From Clostridiales bacterium (GTDB lineage: Bacteria > Bacillota > Clostridia > Oscillospirales > Oscillospiraceae), in NCBI GenBank assembly GCA_003522945.1, contig DPHR01000019.1, positions 1 through 5,184 of the forward strand: DNA of 5,184 bases. The letters are read 5' to 3'. A program made the translations under genes and the position numbers. Positions 1 to 5,184 of this stretch are shown here, piece by piece. The first letter of the stretch is position 1. Every line of letters starts with the position of its first letter. Below the pieces are notes generated by a model. It was not told where the DNA came from, made no database searches, and saw nothing but the letters and a program-made list of their open reading frames with translations.

Positions 1-1057
1 CGCGCACAACGTTTCGGTTTTGCGCGGCGCGCTGCCGCCAGGGTGTGAGCTGATGGCGGTCGTAAAGGCGGACGCCTATGGTCACGGGATGGCCGCCGTC
101 GTGCCGCAGCTCCTGTCGCTCGGTGTGCGCTCGTTCGCCGCGGCAACGCTCGACGAGGGTTCGCAGCTCCGCGCGCTCGGCGCAGAGGGGACGGTACTCA
201 TTCTCGGCTGCACATCGCCGCAACGCGCCGGGGAGCTTGCCCGTCTCGGCCTTACGCAGACCGTGGCCGACCTTGCGCACGCTGAAGCGCTGAATGCGCA
301 AGGCGCGCCGCTGCGCGTACATTTGAAGATCGACACCGGGATGCACCGCCTCGGCATCGCGTGGGACGCGCCGGAGGCGGCGAGCGCGGTGTTTCGCATG
401 GAAAATCTCACGGTGGACGGGATATATTCGCATCTCTGCTGCGCCGACAGTCTCGCGCCGGGCGATGTTTCGTTCACACGCGAGCAGATCCGCCGGTTTT
501 ATGCGCTGACGGCGGCGCTTGCCGCGCAGGGCATTTCCCTGCCGAAGCTGCATCTGCAAAGCAGCTATGGTCTCCTGAACTATCCGGAGCTGCGCTGCGA
601 TTATGCGCGCGTCGGCCTTGCGCTCTATGGCGCGGCGGAGGGAACCGCAGCGCGCTCGCTCGGTCTGCGTCCCGTTCTCTCGCTCCGGGCGCGCGTCGCC
701 TCCGTTCGGGATGTGGCGAAGGGCGAGAGCGTCGGGTATGACCGCGCGTTCACTGCGCGTCGAAAGAGCCGCATCGCCGTGCTGCCCATCGGCTACGCCG
801 ACGGCTATCCCCGTGCGCTCTCCAATACCGGGCTCGTCCGTATCCACGGATGTCTCGCGCCGGTCGCAGGACGGATATGCATGGATCAGCTCGCCGTGGA
901 CGTAACGGACGTGCCGGGCGTCGTCGACGGGGACATCGCCGAGCTTATCGGCGATGCTTCGCCGCTGCGCGCCGGGGAAGTCGCCGCGCGCTGCGGCACG
1001 ATCCCCAACGAACTTCTGAGCCGCCTCGGCGCGAGGCTGCCGGTGGTAATAAAATGA
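1..1057 (+). CDS. alr: Alanine racemase, VanT-like (alanine/serine) type, 5'-partial
   Basis: PLP-dependent fold-type III racemase that interconverts L- and D-alanine, and possibly L- and D-serine, in the cytoplasm to supply D-amino acids for peptidoglycan. The frame is open to the left edge (first full codon at 2). The TTG at 20 is not a credible start, because family-like sequence (HNVSVLRG) continues upstream of it, so the N-terminus lies outside the window. Counting from the codon at 20, the PLP lysine is K16 in MAVVKADAYGHG. The IDTGMHRLG motif is at 104-112, the second catalytic base is Y240 in ESVGYDRAFT, then LPIGYADGYP (255-264) and GRICMDQ (284-290). The C-terminal motif is TIPNELLSRLG (327-337), where most alanine racemases have a Tyr-Glu pair; N330 there resembles VanT serine racemases. 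The C-terminus is complete. A membrane domain like that of VanT, if present, would be off-window. The family call is firm; substrate preference is inferred. Confidence 0.94.
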   Translation, partial: AHNVSVLRGALPPGCELMAVVKADAYGHGMAAVVPQLLSLGVRSFAAATLDEGSQLRALGAEGTVLILGCTSPQRAGELARLGLTQTVADLAHAEALNAQGAPLRVHLKIDTGMHRLGIAWDAPEAASAVFRMENLTVDGIYSHLCCADSLAPGDVSFTREQIRRFYALTAALAAQGISLPKLHLQSSYGLLNYPELRCDYARVGLALYGAAEGTAARSLGLRPVLSLRARVASVRDVAKGESVGYDRAFTARRKSRIAVLPIGYADGYPRALSNTGLVRIHGCLAPVAGRICMDQLAVDVTDVPGVVDGDIAELIGDASPLRAGEVAARCGTIPNELLSRLGARLPVVIK

Positions 1058-1060
1058 TAC

Positions 1061-1094
1061 AAAAACACCCAAGACCGCAGTCTTGGGTGTTTTT
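1061..1094. terminator. Bidirectional intrinsic terminator between convergent genes
   Basis: A perfect 15-bp inverted repeat (arms 1061-1075 and 1080-1094) encloses a 4-base loop (CGCA). The arm has a central ACACCCAAGAC block flanked by an A tract on the left and a T tract on the right, so either strand makes a hairpin followed by a U run. It begins 3 bases after the racemase stop and lies 19 bases beyond the pepF stop on the other strand. It therefore probably ends both transcripts. Confidence 0.92.
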
Positions 1095-1113
1095 TAGATG
1101 ATGGTGTGAAAGT

Positions 1114-2916
1114 TTAATCCGCCAGCCGCTCCATCTCGTCGATGAGCTCGCCGAAGAGGGCGAGTGCGTCGTTCACGGGCTTCGGCGTGCTCATATCGAC
1201 GCCCGCGATCTTGAGAAGGCTGATCGGGTCGGCGCTGCCGCCGGAGGAGAGGAACTTCTTATAGTCGGCGACAGCCGGTTCGCCCTCGGCGAGAATGCGG
1301 TTTGCGATCGCCACGGCAGCGGAGAAGCCGGTGGCGTACTGGAACACATAGTAGTTATAGAAGAAGTGCGGGATGCGCGCCCACTCGAGCGCGATGCCGT
1401 CGTCGGAGACCATGTCGGGGCCGAAGTACAGCTTGTTGAGCGCGAGATACTTTTCACTCAGCGCGTCCGCCGTGAGAGCCTCGCCCGCGCCGTTCATCTC
1501 GCCCATGATCTTCTCAAACTCGGCGAACATCGTCTGGCGGTACACCGTGCCCTTGAACTGGTCAAGGAAGTGATTGATGAGATAGGCGCGCTGCTTCTTG
1601 TCGGTCGTCTTGCCGAGCAGATGGCGCATGAGCAGTACCTCGTTGCAGGTGGAGGCGACCTCAGCCACGAAGATGACGTACGCGGCGGTATTCACCGGCT
1701 GGTACTTGCAGCTGTGGTAGCTGTGCAGCGCGTGGCCCATTTCGTGGGCGAGCGTGAACATGCTGTCGAGATTGTCCTTGTGGTTGAGCAGGACATAGGG
1801 GTGCGGGTAGCTGTTGCCGGAGGAATACGCGCCGCCGCGCTTGCCGGTGTTTTCGTAAACGTCGATCCAGCGGTTGGCAAAGCCCTCCTTCAGCAGGTCG
1901 GTATAATCCTCGCCGAGCACCGCGAGCGCTTCGAGCACCGTGGCCTTGGCTTCCTCGTAGGTGATAGCGCTGTCGGCATCCGCCACGATGGGGGTGTACA
2001 CGTCGTACATGTGCAGCTCGTCCACGCCGAGCAGCTTCTTGCGCAGTGCAACATAGCGGTACATCTTGTCCATGTTCGCGTGGACGGCCTCGATGAGATT
2101 GTCGTAAACCTCCTCCGGCACCTCCGTCACGTCGAGCGCGGCGGCGCGGGTGGAGGGATAGTGCCGCGCGTCCGAGAAGAACTTGAGCGAGCGGAACTGC
2201 CCGTCGAGCGCCGCGGCGACGGTATTTTTGAATTCGCCGAAGCGGTTATAGTAAGCTTCAAAGGCGTTTTTGCGCAGCACGCGGTCGCTGCCCATGAGCA
2301 GGGGGACAAACGTCCCGCTCGTGAGAACGCGCTCGTTTCCTTCGCCGTCGGTCACGGCCGGGAACGTGAGATCGGCGTCGCGGAAGACGCTGGCGATATT
2401 TTCCGGGCTGTTCGCCATCTCTCCGGCGGCGGAGAGGAGCTTTTCCTCCTCCGGGGAGAGGATGTGCGCCTTGCGGCGGCGAATTTTATAAATATTGCGG
2501 CGGTAGGTCTCCAGCTCCGGCTGCGCGGCATAGAAGAGATTCACCGTGTCCTCGTCGAGCGCCATGATCTCCGGCGTTTCAAACGCGCTCGCCGCGTCGA
2601 TGGCGACGAGCGTCGCAAGCGCCTTGGCGCGCATGCCCTGATAAACGCTGTTGCCGGTGTCCTCGTCGCCCTTGCAGTTCGCGTAGCCGTAGAGCTTTTC
2701 AAGCCGCACGGAGAGCGCATCGTTCAGGCGAAACCACTCCAAAAGCGTCTCCGCGCTCTCACCGAGCCTGCCGCGGAACGCTTCGATCTGCTCCGGCACG
2801 GCCTTGAACGCTTCATACTCCGCCTGCCACGCCTCGTCGCTTTCAAATACGTCCTTGAGATTCCAGGTCGATTCCTCCGGCACTTCGCTGCGCGCCGGGA
2901 TGGGTCTGTCTGCCAT
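1114..2916 (-). CDS. pepF: Oligoendopeptidase F (M3 family zinc metallopeptidase)
   Basis: Cytoplasmic zinc endopeptidase that cleaves short and medium peptides, normally in peptide turnover or recycling. The 600-residue length is typical of PepF. The N-terminus (RSEVPEESTWNLKDVFESDE, about 9-28) matches the usual family opening. The middle holds the helical M3 lobe. The catalytic HEMGH is at 391-395: H391 and H395 bind zinc and E392 is the general base. The third zinc ligand is E419 in FVAEVASTCNE. Downstream, IPHFFYNYYVFQYATG (515-530) is the conserved His/Tyr-rich substrate-binding region. No signal peptide or membrane segment is seen, and the frame is intact. The ATG start is supported by a strong AGGAGG eight bases upstream and by the family-like N-terminus. 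It is the last gene of the minus-strand run, 21 bp after the DUF896 gene, and ends just before the shared terminator. Substrates cannot be read from the sequence. Confidence 0.97.
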   Translation of the reverse strand: MADRPIPARSEVPEESTWNLKDVFESDEAWQAEYEAFKAVPEQIEAFRGRLGESAETLLEWFRLNDALSVRLEKLYGYANCKGDEDTGNSVYQGMRAKALATLVAIDAASAFETPEIMALDEDTVNLFYAAQPELETYRRNIYKIRRRKAHILSPEEEKLLSAAGEMANSPENIASVFRDADLTFPAVTDGEGNERVLTSGTFVPLLMGSDRVLRKNAFEAYYNRFGEFKNTVAAALDGQFRSLKFFSDARHYPSTRAAALDVTEVPEEVYDNLIEAVHANMDKMYRYVALRKKLLGVDELHMYDVYTPIVADADSAITYEEAKATVLEALAVLGEDYTDLLKEGFANRWIDVYENTGKRGGAYSSGNSYPHPYVLLNHKDNLDSMFTLAHEMGHALHSYHSCKYQPVNTAAYVIFVAEVASTCNEVLLMRHLLGKTTDKKQRAYLINHFLDQFKGTVYRQTMFAEFEKIMGEMNGAGEALTADALSEKYLALNKLYFGPDMVSDDGIALEWARIPHFFYNYYVFQYATGFSAAVAIANRILAEGEPAVADYKKFLSSGGSADPISLLKIAGVDMSTPKPVNDALALFGELIDEMERLAD

Positions 2917-2924
2917 TGGGTATA

Positions 2925-2931
2925 TCCTCCT
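2925..2931 (-). promoter_or_regulatory. Ribosome binding site of pepF
   Basis: The minus strand reads AGGAGGA here, with 8 bases to the ATG at 2916. This near-consensus Shine-Dalgarno sits in the short gap after the DUF896 stop and fixes the pepF start. It suggests pepF is translated independently rather than relying on coupling. Confidence 0.85.
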
Positions 2932-2937
2932 GCAAAG

Positions 2938-3144
2938 TTAAAATTTCTTTTTCGGGAGCTTGTGCTCCTTGCCGTCCTCACCGATGATGTAGACGTTTTC
3001 GAGCGTTTCGAGCGTGCCGCGCCGCCAGTCGGCCAGATATTCCTCGCGCAGGGCGAGGCGCTCCGCCGTTTCCTCGGGCGTGAGCGCGCGCTCGCGCGAA
3101 ATGCGCGTCAGCTCGCTGATACGGTTTTTCTTTTCTTCGGTCAT
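2938..3144 (-). CDS. DUF896 / UPF0291 family small protein (YnzC-like)
   Basis: Small soluble protein of 68 residues belonging to the Firmicute DUF896 (UPF0291) family, whose B. subtilis member is YnzC. No biochemical function is established. The visible family features are an N-terminal charged helix (EEKKNRISELTRIS), a Thr-Pro-Glu-Glu turn opening a second helix (TPEETAERLALREEYL), then a short tail with ETLENVYIIGEDGKEHKLPKKKF. The N-terminal pair of amphipathic helices resembles the helical hairpin known for YnzC. I chose the ATG at 3144 because MTEEKKNRISEL matches the N-terminal length I recall for relatives. An in-frame GTG at 3150 would add two residues (MT) and overlap the yfbR stop as GTGA, so it is a real alternative. 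No strong Shine-Dalgarno is present, only GGGG at 3156-3159, so translation is probably coupled to yfbR. In B. subtilis ynzC lies in the LexA-controlled yneA-yneB operon; here the neighbours differ. Confidence 0.88.
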   Translation of the reverse strand: MTEEKKNRISELTRISRERALTPEETAERLALREEYLADWRRGTLETLENVYIIGEDGKEHKLPKKKF

Positions 3145-3146
3145 GG

Positions 3147-3731
3147 TCACATTGTCCCCAATTCGTCCAGATTCTTTTCAAACGCGCCGAGGCAGTGCTT
3201 CATAAACCAGTCCGCCTCCGGGAGATGCATCTCCTCAATGGCGCGGCGCGTCTGCTCCTCGGCGGAGAGAAATTCGCGGTTGCCCGCCTTGCGCTCTTCG
3301 ATGCACTGGCGCAGCGCCGAGAGCTTGTCGGCTGCCTTGACGAGCTTTTTCTCGTCCTCCGATGCTGTGAATGCGCTCTCGTATGCCCCGCGCAGCTCCT
3401 CCGGCAGCATGGCGAGAAGCCGCTCGTCCGCGGCGTGCTCGACCTTTTTATAGGCGTCGCGGAGCGTGCGGTCGTGGTACTTGATCGGCGTCGGAAGATC
3501 GCCGGTCAGAATTTCGCTCGCGTCGTGGTAGACCGCAAGCACCGCGAGACGCTCGGCATCGCATTCCTGCCCGAAGATCTCGCGCCGGATGATGCCGAGC
3601 GCGTGGGCGTACACCGCCGTTTCATGGCTGTGCTCCTGCACATTTTCCGGGATGCTGCTGCGCATGAGCCCCCAGCGGGAGATATACCGCATGCGCGACA
3701 AAAGGGCATAAAACCCCGTTTCCTTCACCAT
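3147..3731 (-). CDS. yfbR: 5'-deoxynucleotidase, YfbR-type HD-domain phosphohydrolase
   Basis: HD-domain, metal-dependent nucleotidase of 194 residues, close in length to E. coli YfbR (199). The family removes the 5'-phosphate from deoxyribonucleoside monophosphates and so acts in dNMP pool control and salvage, including an alternative dUMP route in E. coli. Visible motifs follow YfbR in order: SRMRYISRWGLMR (12-24) with the R19-W20 pair that selects against ribonucleotides; H34 in VQEHSHE; the H69-D70 signature in VYHDASEILTGDLPTPIKY, with E73 and D78; and D135 in VKAADKLSAL as the last metal ligand. All expected catalytic residues are present, so it should be active. The ATG overlaps the DUF2804 stop (ATGGTGA, 7 bp) and has AAGGTG eight bases upstream (3740-3745). 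Translation is probably coupled to both neighbours. No nucleotide-binding domain is fused to it. Confidence 0.95.
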   Translation of the reverse strand: MVKETGFYALLSRMRYISRWGLMRSSIPENVQEHSHETAVYAHALGIIRREIFGQECDAERLAVLAVYHDASEILTGDLPTPIKYHDRTLRDAYKKVEHAADERLLAMLPEELRGAYESAFTASEDEKKLVKAADKLSALRQCIEERKAGNREFLSAEEQTRRAIEEMHLPEADWFMKHCLGAFEKNLDELGTM

Positions 3732-4762
3732 TTGTTGCTCACCTTCTCCGCAAAGCCGGGAAAATCCGCAAACTCCACCACAGTGCCGTTATCGAGAACG
3801 GCCTTGCCGGTAAACCTCCCGAACACCTGGTGCTGGTCGGATTTGATGAGCTTCACGTCCGCGCAGCTCGCGCGGTCGAGCACCGGCACAAAATCGGCCT
3901 CGAAGCGCCCGTCGTCAGACGTGAACTTCCATGGCTCGGTATAGCGCTCTTTTCCCTCGGCTTCGCCGGGGATCTCAAATTTGATGCCGCCGAGCTTGTG
4001 CGCGGTACCGGCGTGGAAGAGCATGTTTTCGCTCGCCGCGCTCGTATCGCCGAAGCCGTAGCCGAGATTCCAGCCGAACGGCGTCCCGCTCGGCAGCACA
4101 TACGCCGCGCTGCTCCAGTACCACGTATTTTCATACGTCCACACGCCGCGTCCCCAGTCGAGCACGGCGAAGCTGTCGCTCGGCTCAAAGGTATACGTCT
4201 TGCCGTTATAATTAACATACCCGCTCGCGCGAAAGCCCACGATCTTCTGGTTATAGTAGAAATGGCCGGGCTTATCAAAGGGCGTGGCGATGACGAGCGA
4301 ATCCTCCGGGCATTCGGTGAGCTCGACGCGCGCGGAGAGGGCGCTCTCGCCGAACTTGTTCATATACGCGATGAGGACGCGCTTCTCCCCCTCGTGGATG
4401 AAGTGGATACCGTAGCCGCGCGCGGCGGAGTGTACATCGCCGGTCACGCTCGTCTCCGGCAGGTGCTTTTTGCCGAGCGGCAGGAAGGACATCGGGCTTT
4501 TCGTGATCTCCCAGCCCTCCTCGAGATCGAGCAGGCTCACGGAGTCCAGTCCCATATAGCCGTTATCCGCCACGGTGAGCGCGAGAGCGAATTTGCCGTT
4601 GTTGACGAGATAATAATCCCATTCCTTGATGCGCAGGGGCGAGACCTTCACGTCCGCGCGGCGGTATTCCTGCACGAGCGCGCGGGAAAAGCCAGGGTGG
4701 GCGAGATCGCCCTTTTCGTTGAGCAGCGCGCCGGGGGTCGTGATCTCGGTCTGTCGGTCCAT
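3725..4762 (-). CDS. DUF2804 family protein, function unknown
   Basis: A 345-residue soluble protein recognised as DUF2804 from its aromatic-rich motifs. These are FYYNQKI (168-174), LDWGRGVWTYENTWYW (201-216), FGWNLGYGFG (229-238) and SDQHQVFGRFTG (308-319), with an EKVSNKW ending. The family has no assigned reaction that I know of. The alternating strand-rich pattern with many Trp, Tyr and Gly suggests a beta-barrel or beta-sandwich like the lipocalin-type CrtC/AttH proteins, but that is inference. No signal peptide or membrane helix is seen, so it probably acts in the cytoplasm. The start is well supported: ATG directly follows the helicase-loader stop (TGAATG) and has AGGAGG eight bases upstream, embedded in the last codons of that gene. 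The stop lies inside the start of yfbR. Full length, with no frameshift. Confidence 0.88.
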   Translation of the reverse strand: MDRQTEITTPGALLNEKGDLAHPGFSRALVQEYRRADVKVSPLRIKEWDYYLVNNGKFALALTVADNGYMGLDSVSLLDLEEGWEITKSPMSFLPLGKKHLPETSVTGDVHSAARGYGIHFIHEGEKRVLIAYMNKFGESALSARVELTECPEDSLVIATPFDKPGHFYYNQKIVGFRASGYVNYNGKTYTFEPSDSFAVLDWGRGVWTYENTWYWSSAAYVLPSGTPFGWNLGYGFGDTSAASENMLFHAGTAHKLGGIKFEIPGEAEGKERYTEPWKFTSDDGRFEADFVPVLDRASCADVKLIKSDQHQVFGRFTGKAVLDNGTVVEFADFPGFAEKVSNKW

Positions 4763-5184
4763 TCAGATGCCCTCCTTACGCTGGGCGCGGATGTCCCGGC
4801 CCAGAAATTCCAGCCATTCGTATTCTCCGGCGAGCCGCGAGGCGAGCGCCGCGCCGTAGCGCGTTTCAATGCCGGAGCGGTCGAGATTCGTGGAGACGAT
4901 CGTCTTTTTCCCGGCGCGCAGGCGGCCGTCGAGCAGGGCGTAAAGCGCGCTCTGCGTAAACGCCGTCGGCATTTCGGTGCCGAGATCGTCGAGAATGAGA
5001 AGATCGCAGCTCATAAGCTGGCGCACGCGCGAGGCGGCGTCCGATACCTCGTCCGTATCGCGGGAGAATTTCTCGCGCTCGAACGAGGCGAGAAGCCCGC
5101 TCGCCGTATCGTACGCCACGCCGCAGCCCTTTGCAGCCACGACGCGCGCGATGGCGGCGGAGAGGAACGTTTTCCCCAGTCCCG
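4763..5184 (-). CDS. DnaC/DnaI/IstB-type AAA+ ATPase, probable helicase loader, 5'-partial
   Basis: C-terminal AAA+ domain of the DnaC/DnaI family, which loads the replicative helicase onto DNA. The frame continues past the GTG at 5140 to the window edge and there encodes GLGKTFLSAAIARVV, the end of a Walker A loop, so the start and any N-terminal helicase-binding domain lie outside. Of the 139 visible residues, K4-T5 are the Walker A Lys-Thr. CDLLILDDLGTEM carries the Walker B acidic pair (D65, D66), TIVSTNLD holds the sensor-1 Asn (N99), and ASRLAGEYEWLEFLGRDIR holds the Ser-Arg that supplies the arginine finger (R116). The C-terminal EFLGRDIRAQRKEGI is typical of chromosomal DnaC-like loaders. 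IstB, the IS21 transposition helper, is the main alternative, but no transposase or IS end is visible and the downstream genes are housekeeping, so a loader is preferred. First visible gene of the minus-strand run. Confidence 0.9.
   Translation of the reverse strand, partial: GLGKTFLSAAIARVVAAKGCGVAYDTASGLLASFEREKFSRDTDEVSDAASRVRQLMSCDLLILDDLGTEMPTAFTQSALYALLDGRLRAGKKTIVSTNLDRSGIETRYGAALASRLAGEYEWLEFLGRDIRAQRKEGI
4771..4776 (-). promoter_or_regulatory. Ribosome binding site of the DUF2804 gene
   Basis: AGGAGG on the minus strand, 8 bases before the ATG at 4762. It is embedded in the final codons of the helicase-loader gene (encoding the RKEGI end). This consensus site picks the DUF2804 start and allows strong re-initiation at the TGAATG junction. 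Confidence 0.85.

Larger units (their letters stand above)
1114..5184 (-). other. Probable five-gene operon (loader - DUF2804 - yfbR - DUF896 - pepF)
   Basis: Five same-strand genes with junctions of 0 bp (TGAATG at 4762/4763), 7-bp overlap (3725-3731), 2-bp gap or 4-bp overlap at 3144-3150, and 21 bp (2917-2937). There is no room for a promoter or terminator between any of them. The run ends at the hairpin at 1061-1094. No promoter is visible inside the window, so it must start upstream of the loader, beyond 5184. Cotranscription is inferred from spacing. Confidence 0.75.

Noticed and set aside
20..22. TTG as the start codon of the racemase.
   Set aside because: The frame is open to the window edge and the preceding codons encode racemase-like sequence. 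Only 15 residues would precede the PLP lysine, against about 38 in typical Alr.
1366..3453. A 695-codon open frame on the plus strand, opposite pepF, the DUF896 gene and part of yfbR.
   Set aside because: Its codons lie exactly opposite those of pepF and the DUF896 gene, so a stop would need a TTA, CTA or TCA codon in those genes, and these are rare at high GC. Its translation is rich in V, A, R, H and L with no recognisable domain, while pepF opposite has all M3 catalytic residues. It is a compositional shadow.
3195..3944. A 249-codon plus-strand open frame opposite yfbR and the end of the DUF2804 gene.
   Set aside because: It is in codon register with yfbR on the opposite strand, has no recognisable motif, and crosses a gene boundary. 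The minus-strand YfbR has a complete catalytic set.
5138..5140. GTG as the start codon of the AAA+ ATPase.
   Set aside because: The frame continues upstream and encodes GLGKTFLSAA, an essential part of the Walker A motif, so the gene is cut by the window edge and does not start here.
4763..5184. IstB helper ATPase of an IS21-type element, implying a mobile element.
   Set aside because: IstB and DnaC-like loaders share this domain, but no IstA-like transposase, terminal inverted repeat or target duplication is visible, and the gene is coupled to housekeeping genes.
1114..5184. A phage-defence or other new multi-gene system built around the HD hydrolase, DUF2804 and the ATPase.
   Set aside because: The HD protein is a standard YfbR, the ATPase is a standard helicase loader, and pepF and DUF896 are common core genes. 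There is no toxin, nuclease or sensor component and no shift in composition.

Overview
The window is a GC-rich, densely packed stretch of bacterial chromosome. The gene set (a clostridial-type Alr/VanT racemase, a DUF896 small protein, an M3 oligoendopeptidase F and a DnaC/DnaI-type helicase loader) and the strong AGGAGG ribosome binding sites point to a Gram-positive Firmicute. A high-GC member of Clostridia, such as an Oscillospiraceae-like gut anaerobe, fits best. That placement is inference from gene content and composition, not from a marker gene.

Layout: on the plus strand, the 3' part of an alanine/serine racemase enters at the left edge and ends at 1057. A near-perfect hairpin at 1061-1094 lies in the only real intergenic gap (1058-1113) and can terminate transcription from both sides. 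The rest of the window is one tightly packed minus-strand run, read from right to left: a helicase-loader ATPase cut by the right edge, a DUF2804 protein, a YfbR-type 5'-deoxynucleotidase, a small DUF896 protein, and oligoendopeptidase F. Junctions are 0 bp, a 7-bp overlap, a 4-bp overlap or 2-bp gap depending on the DUF896 start, and 21 bp. The five genes therefore look like one transcript whose promoter lies beyond 5184.

How the genes relate: the loader (replicative helicase loading) and the deoxynucleotidase (dNMP pool control) share a loose DNA-replication and nucleotide theme. Oligoendopeptidase F is peptide housekeeping, while DUF2804 and DUF896 have no assigned biochemical role. The racemase belongs to a separate, convergent transcription unit and serves D-amino-acid supply for the cell wall. 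It carries an Asn at the position where canonical alanine racemases have Tyr, as in VanT serine racemases, which is the most interesting single point here. I see no mobile element, CRISPR array, tRNA or rRNA, and no convincing sign of a new multi-gene system. No stretch over 300 bases lacks a gene.
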